The notes beneath the pieces were generated by a model. The model ran no database searches and was not told the origin of the DNA. It was given only the letters and a program-made list of their open reading frames with translations. Below are positions 1 to 6,443 of a stretch of DNA of 7,707 nucleotides, in pieces (the stretch's first letter is position 1; each line of letters starts with the position of its first letter). The DNA is taken from the NCBI GenBank assembly GCA_964564285.1, contig CAZMBZ010000261.1, positions 1-7,707 of the forward strand, in the 5' to 3' direction. The position numbers were made by a program, and so were the translations under genes. Origin of the DNA: JAUWQU01 sp964564285. Its GTDB lineage: Bacteria; Planctomycetota; Phycisphaerae; SM23-33.

Positions 1-447
1 TGGGGCGGGCTCTACGAACAACGCGACTGCTCCGCGATGACTCGCGACCTGCTGGCGCCGTTGGGGGTGTACCTTCCGAGAAACAGTTCCGAGCAGGCCA
101 AGGCGGGCAAGGTCGTGTCGCTTGCGGGTATGTCGCCGGCCGCCAGGGAGCGGCGCATACTCGCCGATGGCAAGGGGATGCTAACGCTCCTCGGCGCGCC
201 GGGACACATCATGCTCTACCTTGGCCAGCGCGACGGACGCGCGCTGATTATGCACAACACCTGGGGCGTGAAGGTTCGCAATCCCGATGGCTCCGAAGGC
301 CGAAAACCCATCGGGTGCTGTTGCATAACCACGCTTCAGCCGGGCCGCGAATTGCCTGATATCATGCTGCCCGAAGCCGACCTGCGACACGCGATCGAGG
401 TCATGGTGCTTCTGCCCGGCACCGACGACGCGGAGGCCAAACCATGA
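1..447 (+). CDS. NlpC/P60-family cell-wall cysteine peptidase (C-terminal part)
   Basis: This is the C-terminal 148 residues of a peptidase; the reading frame is open at the left edge, so the start and any SH3-like domains lie outside. The visible part carries the NlpC/P60 catalytic core. The segment WGGLYEQRDCSAM has the nucleophile Cys at visible residue 10. GHIMLYLG gives the catalytic His at about 69, and IMHNTWG a second conserved His at about 85. Family members cut the gamma-D-Glu to diamino-acid bond of murein peptides. Its stop codon overlaps the ATG of the next gene (ATGA at 444-447), which implies translational coupling. That neighbour is an L-Ala-D/L-Glu epimerase relative, the classic partner of YkfC-like peptidases in murein-peptide recycling. 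The family call is firm; the exact substrate and cell location are inferred, because the N-terminus and any signal peptide are missing. Confidence 0.88.
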   Translation, partial: WGGLYEQRDCSAMTRDLLAPLGVYLPRNSSEQAKAGKVVSLAGMSPAARERRILADGKGMLTLLGAPGHIMLYLGQRDGRALIMHNTWGVKVRNPDGSEGRKPIGCCCITTLQPGRELPDIMLPEADLRHAIEVMVLLPGTDDAEAKP

Positions 448-1182
448 GCGGTATCGCGAGCGTCCGGTTTCGCAAGATTGTCAGGCCGCTACGGACGATC
501 TTCCGCACGTCGCTTGGCAGCAAGTCGGTGGCAACCAGTGTGCTGGTCGAGGCCTCGGTCGCCGGCGGGGCCAAGGGCGTCGGCGAGGTTCGCGGTACCC
601 CATGAAACTCCCGAGGCGATCAAGGCGGTCCTGAACGAGGCCCGAACCGCACTGGTGGGCATGTTGATAGAAGATTACGCCTCGGCCCTGACCGAGTTGC
701 GCCGGCGATTCGGCGAGTTCCACATGACGCTTTCCGGGCTGGAGGTCGCGATGTTCCGTGCCGCGCTCGTTGCCCGAGGCCAAAGCGAGCCGGACCACTG
801 GAAGGCCTTCTCGCGAAGCATTGAAACCGATATCACCGCGGCGTTCACTCGCGACCGGAAGGTTCTGTCTGACTGGATCCGGCGGTCGGCGAAGGTTGGC
901 TTCAAGCATTACAAGGTCAAGGTCAGCGGCGACGTCAAGGCGGACATCACGCTGGTCAAGACTGTACGAGAAGAACTGGATCGGATGGTTGAGGGGGCCG
1001 TCATCCGCCTCGACGGCAACCAGGGATACTCGGCCGGGACATACAGGCGGATGCTCGACGAGCTCGACAAGGCGAATATCGAGATCGAACTATTCGAGCA
1101 GCCGCTGGCGGTGCTGGGCAACATTTTAGGCACGTATCTTGGCCTGTGCTGCGCCACACTGTGCCGAGTTCTAGGCCTGTGA
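444..1182 (+). pseudogene. Broken L-Ala-D/L-Glu (dipeptide) epimerase, enolase superfamily
   Basis: The ATG at 444 overlaps the upstream stop and begins an enolase-superfamily N-terminal domain (MSGIASVRFRKIVRPLRT) that runs to a TGA at 600-602. From about 590 the homology continues in the +1 frame (FAVPHETPEAIKAVL) to a stop at 1180-1182. In the family, GEV is followed by a short linker and then this PHETPEA-like segment, so a small deletion of about 11 nt near 588-590 would explain the shift. The second frame keeps the KxK catalytic pair (YKVKV, codons 913 and 919), the metal ligand Asp in LDGNQGY (codon 1012) and the Glu in FEQPL (codon 1096). Homology stops at about 1110; the tail after it is unrelated, so the third metal-binding Asp and the second catalytic Lys of the barrel are lost. 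A family member would be about 340-360 residues. The gene cannot make a working epimerase as written; a sequencing error could explain the frameshift but not the truncation. Confidence 0.83.
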
Positions 1183-1193
1183 CGAGACGAAAG

Positions 1194-1357
1194 AGGATTA
1201 CCGCAGAGATGCGGAGATTAAAAAGCGAAAGAAACATCCGATGGGGACTACGCAGATTAAGAGATTACACGGATTGAGAAACTCACATATGTCTGTATCC
1301 ATGTCATCTTCAAATCCATGCAATCCCACTCTAGCGTTTCTTTCGCATCTTTTCGCT
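1194..1357. repeat. Imperfect palindromic intergenic repeat (cgcagatta / cacggatt type)
   Basis: The left arm contains ccgcagagatgcggagatta, then tacgcagattaagagatta and cacggatt. The right arm is a diverged reverse complement of it. The best-preserved pair is 11 bp: gcgaaagaaac at 1225-1235 against gtttctttcgc at 1336-1346. Weaker matches continue inward (for example acggatt against aatccat) to a CATATG centre at 1286-1291. Degenerate cgcaga/gatta/cggatt repeats of this look are familiar between genes in planctomycete and other environmental genomes and give spurious 'ICVIC'-like translations. Whether it is mobile or only a fold-back RNA element cannot be told from one copy. It begins just after the point where the epimerase is cut off. 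Confidence 0.6.
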
Positions 1358-1397
1358 ATCCACGGCCATCGGTCTGTCTTGACGCTGACGAGGTGAC

Positions 1398-1403
1398 TAT
1401 AAT
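1398..1403 (+). promoter_or_regulatory. Possible -10 box upstream of glucan phosphorylase
   Basis: A perfect TATAAT lies 65 bases before the ATG at 1469. The only good -35 match, TTGACG at 1379-1384, is just 13 bp upstream, too short for a standard sigma70 promoter. No good hexamer sits at 16-18 bp. The box could therefore be chance, or a promoter that depends on an activator or on another sigma factor. Confidence 0.3.
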
Positions 1404-1450
1404 CATCCGAAGGACGGCGGGTGTCGCGGTCCGGGTTTTGGCGTGTCACA

Positions 1451-1459
1451 AAAGGGGAG
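1451..1459 (+). promoter_or_regulatory. Ribosome binding site fixing the glucan phosphorylase start
   Basis: The run aaaggggag ends 9 bases before the ATG at 1469. It has a strong Shine-Dalgarno core, which argues for this ATG over the longer non-ATG start at 1421 in the same frame; the product then begins directly with the DUF3417 domain. Confidence 0.7.
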
Positions 1460-1468
1460 TATCGCGTT

Positions 1469-3580
1469 ATGGAAATTGCCGATCGTCTTTGCGAACTGGC
1501 CCAGAACCTGTACTGGACGTGGCATCCCGAGATCATCGAAATATTCCGCGATCTCGACCCTTCACTCTGGCGGGAGGTCAACCACAACCCGGTCGAGTTT
1601 TTCGATCGGCTGGACCCGAAGGTCCTGGCAGAGAAGACCGCCGAGCTGGCCTTGGATGCGCGCGTCAACCTTGCGTTCCATCAGATGCAGGACTACCTCA
1701 ATGCGTCCGGAACGTGGGGTGCCCGGCACGCCGGCGTGCTGTATGCCCATCCGGTGCTGTACTTCTCGGCCGAGTTCGGTCTGCACGAATCGCTGCCGAT
1801 TTATTCGGGTGGACTCGGCGTTCTGGCCGGCGATCACCTCAAGGCCGCCAGCGACCTCGGCGTGCCTCTGGTCGGCGTCGGGTTGTTTTACGCCAAGGGC
1901 TACTTCCGCCAGAAGCTCGACAAGGATGGCTGGCAGCAGGAGGACTACTTCGTCTCCGATGTAAACAAGCTGCCCATTACCCGCGTTCTGGCCGCTGACG
2001 GCAAGCCGCTGCGGGTGCGCGTCCCCACTCGCCCGTCCACCATTTGCGCGGAGGTCTGGGCGGCCCAGATAGGCCGCAACCGGCTTCTGCTGCTGGACAC
2101 CAACGTCGATGAAAACACGCCGGATGACCGGGCGCTCACATCCATCCTCTACGGCGGGGACCAGAATGTGCGTATTCGCCAGGAGGTGGTCCTCGGCGTT
2201 GGCGGGCTGCTTGCCGCCCATGCCCTTGGCATATGCCCGGGCGTCATCCACCTTAACGAAGGTCACAGCGTATTCGCGACCCTGGCTGCCGCGAGGATGA
2301 TGATGCAGCGCGAAGGACGCAGTTTTGAAGACGTGCGGGAGAAGGTCTCTGCCATGACGGTCTTCACGACGCACACGCCTGTCGAGGCGGGGCATGACCG
2401 GTTCGACGCGGACATGATCGAGCAGACGCTCGGGCCGCTGCGCGAGGATATTGGCCTGTCGCGCCAGGAGTTGATGTCGCTAGGCCGGGTCGACCCGGAC
2501 AACGAATCCGAGCCGTTCTGCATGACCGTGCTCGGGCTGAAGATGGCCCAGTGCCGCAACGCCGTCTCGGCCCGCCATGCCCGTCTGAGCCGGGCGATGT
2601 GGCGTCGCATCTGGCCGAAACTGCCCGAGGATATGGTCCCCATCGGGCACATAACCAACGGCGTGCATTCGAAGTCCTGGCTGGCCGTGCCGCTTGCGCC
2701 GCTGTTCGACCGCTACCTTTCCATGGGTTGGCAGGAGCGAATGCACGACGCACAGACGTGGGCGGGCATAGACAAGATCGACGACGAGGAGTTCTGGGAG
2801 CAGCACCAGGTGCTCAAGGTCAGGCTGATCGACTACGTGAGGCGATGCGTGGCCCGCCAGGAGGCCCGGCGCGGCGGCGAGCCGGTCGAGGATCGGCTGG
2901 ACCCGACGGCGCTGACTATAGGTTTTGCCAGACGCTTCGCCAGCTACAAACGGGCGGACCTGCTGCTGGGCGATATCGAGCGGCTGGAGCGTTTGGTGGG
3001 CAACCCGGACAAGCCCGTGCAGATCGTCTACGCGGGCAAGGCCCATCCCAACAGCGAGGACGGCAAGCGCCTCATCCAGGAAATAGTCCGCGCCAGTCGT
3101 CGGCCCGCGCTGGCCGGGAGGGTGGTCTTCATCGAGGACCACGATATGAATGTCGGCAGGCACCTCGTTCAGGGCGCGGATGTCTGGCTGAATACGCCCC
3201 GCAGGCCGATGGAAGCTTGTGGCACGAGCGGACAGAAGGTGGTGTTTAACGGCGGGTTGAACTTGTCAATCCCCGATGGCTGGTGGGCCGAAGGGTATGA
3301 TGGAAGCAACGGGTTCGCCATAGGCTGCGGCCTGGAACACGCCGATGCCGACATTCAGGACCGCCTCGACCGCGACGAGCTCTTCGACGTGCTGGAGAAC
3401 CAAGTTGTGCCAATGTACTACGATCGTGGCGACAGGGGAATCCCATACCGATGGGTAGCACGCCAGAAGAACGCAATGCGATCCCTGCCGTGGCGATTCA
3501 GCGCGCGAAGAATGTTAAGGGACTACACCAGGCAGTGCTATCTGCCGGCCGCGGGGGGAATCAGTTGCTGCCTGCCATGA
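1469..3580 (+). CDS. glgP: Alpha-glucan phosphorylase (GT35, DUF3417-containing type)
   Basis: This complete 703-residue enzyme removes glucose-1-phosphate from glycogen or maltodextrins in the cytoplasm, using pyridoxal phosphate. Residues 1-110 form the N-terminal DUF3417 domain (LCELAQNLYWTWHPE). The GT35 core follows, with YFSAEFGLHESLPIYSGGLG at about 98-117, HLNEGHS at 261-267 and FTTHTPVEAGHDRF near 302. GFARRFASYKR supplies the phosphate-site Arg489 and Lys494, at the same spacing as Arg569/Lys574 of muscle phosphorylase. NTPRRPMEACGTSGQK carries the PLP-binding lysine at about residue 590. The C-terminus ends with a family-like RQCYLPAAGG segment, so the protein is whole. This subtype (TIGR02094 family, as in Thermotoga AgpA) differs from the classical MalP/GlgP form and is usually not under the same allosteric control. 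No other glycogen gene is adjacent. The start at 1469 is chosen from the strong ribosome binding site. Whether glycogen or soluble maltodextrin is preferred is unknown. Confidence 0.95.
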   Translation: MEIADRLCELAQNLYWTWHPEIIEIFRDLDPSLWREVNHNPVEFFDRLDPKVLAEKTAELALDARVNLAFHQMQDYLNASGTWGARHAGVLYAHPVLYFSAEFGLHESLPIYSGGLGVLAGDHLKAASDLGVPLVGVGLFYAKGYFRQKLDKDGWQQEDYFVSDVNKLPITRVLAADGKPLRVRVPTRPSTICAEVWAAQIGRNRLLLLDTNVDENTPDDRALTSILYGGDQNVRIRQEVVLGVGGLLAAHALGICPGVIHLNEGHSVFATLAAARMMMQREGRSFEDVREKVSAMTVFTTHTPVEAGHDRFDADMIEQTLGPLREDIGLSRQELMSLGRVDPDNESEPFCMTVLGLKMAQCRNAVSARHARLSRAMWRRIWPKLPEDMVPIGHITNGVHSKSWLAVPLAPLFDRYLSMGWQERMHDAQTWAGIDKIDDEEFWEQHQVLKVRLIDYVRRCVARQEARRGGEPVEDRLDPTALTIGFARRFASYKRADLLLGDIERLERLVGNPDKPVQIVYAGKAHPNSEDGKRLIQEIVRASRRPALAGRVVFIEDHDMNVGRHLVQGADVWLNTPRRPMEACGTSGQKVVFNGGLNLSIPDGWWAEGYDGSNGFAIGCGLEHADADIQDRLDRDELFDVLENQVVPMYYDRGDRGIPYRWVARQKNAMRSLPWRFSARRMLRDYTRQCYLPAAGGISCCLP

Positions 3581-3593
3581 GAATAAGAAAACG

Positions 3594-3614
3594 GGTAGTA
3601 GGTAATAGGTAATA
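3594..3614. repeat. Short tandem repeat, three 7-bp units
   Basis: The units are GGTAGTA, GGTAATA and GGTAATA, directly followed by GG, 13 bp after the phosphorylase stop. The same kind of ggtaata array is common between genes in this type of genome. It has no coding potential and sits immediately before a perfect palindrome. Confidence 0.75.
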
Positions 3615-3616
3615 GG

Positions 3617-3632
3617 CCTGCCGGCCGGCAGG
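3617..3632. repeat. Perfect 16-bp GC-rich palindrome
   Basis: CCTGCCGGCCGGCAGG is a perfect inverted repeat with no spacer. As RNA it could fold into a stem of about six pairs with a tight loop. No T-run follows (the next bases are TTGGGCGC), so it is not a typical intrinsic terminator, although it lies between two genes on the same strand. With the adjacent 7-bp tandem repeat it looks like one composite intergenic repeat. Confidence 0.6.
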
Positions 3633-3697
3633 TTGGGCGCAGGGAGAAGCCTCTGGCGTCTTGTCTCGATGCTTCGGGGCTGATCGAAGGATTCCGC

Positions 3698-4449
3698 GTG
3701 ACCGCGATGACTGTACTTTCAGCGACAACTTTACTGGTTCTAGTGATGGACCCGCTGGGCAATGTCCCGTTGTTCTTGTCGGCCCTGCAGAACGTTCCCG
3801 AAAAACGCCGCTGGCGTGTCGTGCTTCGCGAGTTGCTGATAGCGCTTGGCGTGCTGGTAGTGTTCCTGCTGGCCGGGCCGTTTCTGCTGCACGCCCTGCA
3901 CATATCCGAGTCCGCTCTTCGCGTCGCCGGCGGGATCGTGCTGTTCCTGATTGCGGTGAGGATGGTCTTTCCTCGCGGTGACGAAGCCGGGATTGGCAAT
4001 CACGACGAAGAGCCTTTCATCGTTCCGCTGGCGATTCCATTTGTGGCGGGGCCTTCGGCAATGGCTGCCGTGTTGCTGCTGGTCAGTCAGGACCCCAGCC
4101 GCAAGCTCGAATGGCTGGTTGCGCTTATNNNNNNNNNNNNNNNNNNNNNNNNNNNNNNNNNNNNNNNNNNNNNNNNNNNNNNNNNNNNNNNNNNNNNNNN
4201 NNNNNNNNNNNNNNNNNNNNNNNNNNNNTGCTGCTGGTCAGTCAGGACCCCAGCCGCAAGCTCGAATGGCTGGTTGCGCTTATACTGGCCTGGCTGGTGA
4301 CGGCGGTCGTGCTTGGCTCGGGCAACCTCCTGCACCGTCTGCTGGGCAATCGCGGGCTGCTGGCTATGGAACGCCTGATGGGAATGATCCTGACGACGCT
4401 GGCTGTCGAGATGTTTCTCTGCGGCCTGAAGCAATTCCTGGATTCCTGA
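3698..4449 (+). CDS. MarC-family integral membrane protein, interrupted by an assembly gap
   Basis: The frame opens at GTG 3698, with gaagg at 3686-3690 seven bases upstream; an ATG at 3707 is worse placed. The N-terminal part reads through the MarC signature MDPLGNVPLF (residues 17-26) and several hydrophobic helices (for example LLIALGVLVVFLLAGPFLL and the segment around GGIVLFLIAV). It then meets 100 Ns. After the gap the protein resumes in another frame and ends with RLMGMILTTLAVEMFLCGL, the usual MarC C-terminus. The 55 bp before and after the Ns are identical. Removing 155 bases (Ns plus one copy) puts both halves in one frame and gives 198 residues, the normal MarC size. MarC proteins are inner-membrane proteins of six predicted helices; their substrate is unknown and an early link to multiple-antibiotic resistance was not upheld. 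The gene follows the phosphorylase by 117 bp and converges with the reductase gene. Confidence 0.87.
4074..4128 (+). repeat. 55-bp end sequence duplicated across the scaffold gap (left copy)
   Basis: The 55 bases from tgctgctggtcagtcagg to ttgcgcttat are identical to 4229-4283. They are contig-end overlap, not a biological repeat; see the gap entry. Confidence 0.93.
4129..4228. other. Scaffold gap of exactly 100 Ns
   Basis: One hundred consecutive Ns, the customary placeholder for a gap of unknown length. Because the flanks are the same 55 bp, the two contigs probably overlap and no real sequence is missing. Merging them restores the marC frame, since the net removal of 155 bases corrects the phase. 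Confidence 0.97.
4229..4283 (+). repeat. 55-bp end sequence duplicated across the scaffold gap (right copy)
   Basis: Exact second copy of 4074-4128, directly after the Ns. It continues into the genuine 3' half of the MarC gene (ILAWLVTAVVLGSG). Confidence 0.93.
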
Positions 4450-4506
4450 TCCCTGCGAGGCTAACGCGATTTCGCCTCGTCGGCGCGATCGGTCCGCAAC
4501 GAATTG

Positions 4507-6069
4507 CTATGGTTTGTCTTTCTGCGGAGCCTCCGCTTTGCTCATCTTGGCTGCGTGGTCCCGTCCGAGGAAGAAGTTAGCCCAGCCGGACGTGTGGTCC
4601 AAGGCATTGTCGGCCGGGGGGATGTACTGCGTTCGCATGTCGTCGAGTTTCCCTGCCGCCGCGAATCGCTGATATGCCAGCGTCCATACGCAGGGCTTGT
4701 TTTCATCCACCTCGCAGCGCCCGTTTCGGCTGCCGCCGCATGGGCCGTTTCGTTGGCCCTTGGCGCATCTTGACATTGGGCAGAGGTATCGCAGGTCGAA
4801 CAGCGCGCAGTCGCCGCATTCCTGGCAGTCGAACAGCAACCGCTTGATATTACGTTCGAAGAAGTAGGCTATTTTGGTGAGCAGTCTGGACTTCTCCAGC
4901 AACTTGTACGTCCATCGCCCCAGTCGGAAAAGCAGGGTTCCCTCGGTGAAGACGTAGCGGTGGAAGCATCGGCTGACGTAGTAGTTGGGCGACAGGACGC
5001 TCTTGCGTGCGGTGGTGACGGGGACGCATTTGTCTTCGGCGAAGGAGAGGTCCGGGTCTTCGGGGAACATGTAGAACTCGTCAGGCTGGGAGAAGCCAAG
5101 CTCGCCGACGTGGTCGCGCCAGTTTTCGCCGATTTCCTCGGAGCGGCGGATGATGTGCTCGAAGTCCGGGACCTTCAGTCCGAAGCCTCCGAGGTGTACG
5201 CCGCTAAAGCCCGTGCCGCGGAAGATGGCCATCATTTTGGCGGCGCGTTCCAGGCGGGCGCCCTTGCCCTTATCGGGCGCCTTGGCCTCTTCGGTCAGCA
5301 CGGCCAGGAGCTCGTCGGTGACGACGCAGCCGGGCACGAGGCCCTTGTTCATCGCTGTCCCCGCGCCCTTGCTGACGGCGTAGACGTTGCCGAAAACCGG
5401 CACGCTGAGATCGCGATACCTTAGGTACTTGAGGATCTCGGCGAACTTGCGCATGTCGTAGCCGAGCTGCGGGATAATGAAGTCTGCCCCGGCGGCGATC
5501 TTCTTCTCGAGCTTGTACATCTGCGGCAGCAGCTCGGCCTCGTGGCGCTTGAACGGAGAGACGGCGCAGGCCAGAAGAAAGTCTGTTGCGGGCAGGTTGT
5601 TGAAGGTGCCAGGCTTTCGGCCTGGGACTTCCAGACCGGCGTTCATAGACTTCAACAGGCGAAGCGCCTGCACTGCGTCGAGGTCGAAGATTGGCTTGGC
5701 CATGCCTTCGTACCCGCCGGCGGGGTAGTCGCCTGTGATGACCAGCAGGTTGTTGAGCCCACCCCGCGCCAGGGCGGAGGCTCGCGATTCAGCCATGTTT
5801 CGGTTGGCGTCGCGGCAGGAGAAATGCACCAGCGGCTCGACGCCCATTTCCATCAATTCCCGGCCTATCACGTCCGGGCTCAGGGCTGGATTGCCGCCCG
5901 GGTTGTCGGTGATGCTCACGGCGTGGATGGGCACGTCGGATGACGCGACCTGTCGGCCGAACTCGATGATCTGGTCGATGGCCTTGCCTTCATGTCCTCG
6001 TCCGGGCACGAGTTCGCAGGTGACGATGAATTCCGAACCGGCCTGCAGCAATTCCTTAAGCTTGCTCAT
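4507..6069 (-). CDS. Methylenetetrahydrofolate reductase with fused C-terminal MetV-like cysteine-rich domain
   Basis: A complete protein of 520 residues; AAAGG lies 5 bases before its ATG. Residues 1-300 form a MetF-type TIM barrel: VTCELVPG puts Glu19 at the place of the catalytic Glu28 of E. coli MetF, LLVITGDYP has Asp114 at the place of Asp120, and GADFIIPQLGYD is the usual barrel strand. The domain should reduce methylene-tetrahydrofolate to methyl-tetrahydrofolate with a flavin. Residues about 400-470 are the MTHFR C-terminal (MetV-type, PF12225) domain, with eight cysteines (415, 418, 421, 430, 435, 444, 452, 460) in the pattern CQECGDCALFDLRYLC...GPCGG...NKPC; they probably bind metal or an Fe-S cluster. 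In acetogens MetV is a separate subunit that works with MetF; here both are one chain, which suggests an electron donor other than simple NAD(P)H. The last 40 residues are low in structure and lysine-rich. No other Wood-Ljungdahl gene is in view, so service to methionine synthesis or to C1 metabolism remains open. Confidence 0.92.
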   Translation of the reverse strand: MSKLKELLQAGSEFIVTCELVPGRGHEGKAIDQIIEFGRQVASSDVPIHAVSITDNPGGNPALSPDVIGRELMEMGVEPLVHFSCRDANRNMAESRASALARGGLNNLLVITGDYPAGGYEGMAKPIFDLDAVQALRLLKSMNAGLEVPGRKPGTFNNLPATDFLLACAVSPFKRHEAELLPQMYKLEKKIAAGADFIIPQLGYDMRKFAEILKYLRYRDLSVPVFGNVYAVSKGAGTAMNKGLVPGCVVTDELLAVLTEEAKAPDKGKGARLERAAKMMAIFRGTGFSGVHLGGFGLKVPDFEHIIRRSEEIGENWRDHVGELGFSQPDEFYMFPEDPDLSFAEDKCVPVTTARKSVLSPNYYVSRCFHRYVFTEGTLLFRLGRWTYKLLEKSRLLTKIAYFFERNIKRLLFDCQECGDCALFDLRYLCPMSRCAKGQRNGPCGGSRNGRCEVDENKPCVWTLAYQRFAAAGKLDDMRTQYIPPADNALDHTSGWANFFLGRDHAAKMSKAEAPQKDKP

Positions 6070-6163
6070 GAGAACCTTTACACCTCGCGAAATAACGTCG
6101 AAAGCAGCACTGCCCTACATTGCGACACGGGCGATGGTTTTGTTATACCGTTACCAAGGGGCC

Positions 6164-6194
6164 ATTGTATCAAGTAACACCCGAGGTATGTCAA
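6164..6194 (-). promoter_or_regulatory. Candidate sigma70-type promoter of the reductase gene
   Basis: On the minus strand, TTGACA (6194-6189) is followed after 19 bp by TACAAT (6169-6164). The -35 is a perfect consensus and the -10 has five of six matches; the spacer is at the long limit. The -10 box lies about 95 bases upstream of the ATG at 6069, leaving a leader of roughly 85-90 bases. Confidence 0.42.
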
Positions 6195-6246
6195 GGTAGC
6201 ACGCGGAGTCTGTTTCATATCTGCGATCATTACGAAACGCCCCAGC

Positions 6247-6376
6247 TTGCGGAATCGCTGGCTGAGTCCGCAACGCGCTTGCGAATGTGCGGAACCGTGG
6301 TAGCATCAGTTAAAGCGTTCGCAACGATCCTGGCTGAAACGGCACCCTGATAGCACCGGGTGAAGCCATTCCGCAA
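6247..6376. repeat. Cluster of inverted TTGCGGA/TTGCGAA motifs
   Basis: TTGCGGAAT at 6247-6255 has an exact reverse complement, ATTCCGCAA, at 6368-6376. TTGCGGA is also inverted at 6267-6273, giving a 7-bp stem with a 13-base loop. TTGCGAA at 6279-6285 pairs with TTCGCAA at 6318-6324, and TGCGGAA lies at 6288-6294. Six related motifs within 130 bp suggest a binding-site array or a decayed palindromic element. Confidence 0.45.
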
Positions 6377-6443
6377 CAGGCCAGCGACTGACTTGCCGGC
6401 GCCGGAACCCAAAGCCGAAGTGTGCCGTCCGGAGTCGCCGCCA

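Larger units (their letters stand above)
1111..1468. other. Gene-free stretch between broken epimerase and glucan phosphorylase
   Basis: No convincing gene lies here. The first 70 bases are the non-homologous tail of the epimerase frame and contain the 8-mer ggcctgtg twice (about 1140 and 1174). Next come the palindromic repeat at about 1194-1357, a possible -10 box at 1398-1403 and the ribosome binding site at 1451-1459. Open frames on either strand (for example the minus frame reading DICEFLNPCNLLICVV) are the typical meaningless translation of this repeat type. Confidence 0.6.
6070..6443. other. Divergent intergenic region with TTGCGRA motif cluster
   Basis: These 374 bases separate the reductase gene (leftward) from the sulfatase gene (rightward) and contain no convincing gene. 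The left half holds a reductase promoter candidate at 6164-6194. The right half holds copies of TTGCGGA/TTGCGAA in both orientations (6247, 6267, 6279, 6318 and 6370, plus a near-copy at 6288) and the palindrome CCGGCGCCGG at 6396-6405. I found no good promoter for the sulfatase. Confidence 0.6.

Noticed and set aside
478..1182. A 234-residue plus-strand open frame starting at TTG, read as an intact gene
   Set aside because: Its first 38 or so residues are the wrong frame of the epimerase N-terminus; true homology starts only near FAVPHETPEA, and the correct N-terminus lies in the frame that begins at 444.
1379..1403. TTGACG plus TATAAT as a full sigma70 promoter
   Set aside because: The spacer is only 13 bp, too short for a normal promoter; only the -10 box was kept, at low confidence.
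1421..1468. A longer start for the glucan phosphorylase at the non-ATG codon 1421
   Set aside because: The ATG at 1469 has a strong ribosome binding site nine bases upstream and begins exactly at the DUF3417 domain; the extra 16 residues match nothing known.
1198..1668. Minus-strand frame over the palindromic repeat
   Set aside because: The translation (DICEFLNPCNLLICVV) is the usual meaningless product of this repeat type, and the frame then runs antisense through the phosphorylase N-terminus.
1562..2395. Long minus-strand open frames antisense to the phosphorylase (also 2480-3163)
   Set aside because: Long antisense frames are expected in GC-rich coding DNA; they show no motifs and overlap a gene with full family conservation.
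4456..4479. CGAGGC/GCCTCG stem between the convergent MarC and reductase genes as a terminator
   Set aside because: The stem has only six pairs with a 12-base loop and no T-run on either strand, so it does not meet the usual criteria.
4960..5424. Plus-strand open frames antisense to the reductase
   Set aside because: No ribosome binding site or family motif, and they lie wholly inside a well-conserved minus-strand gene.
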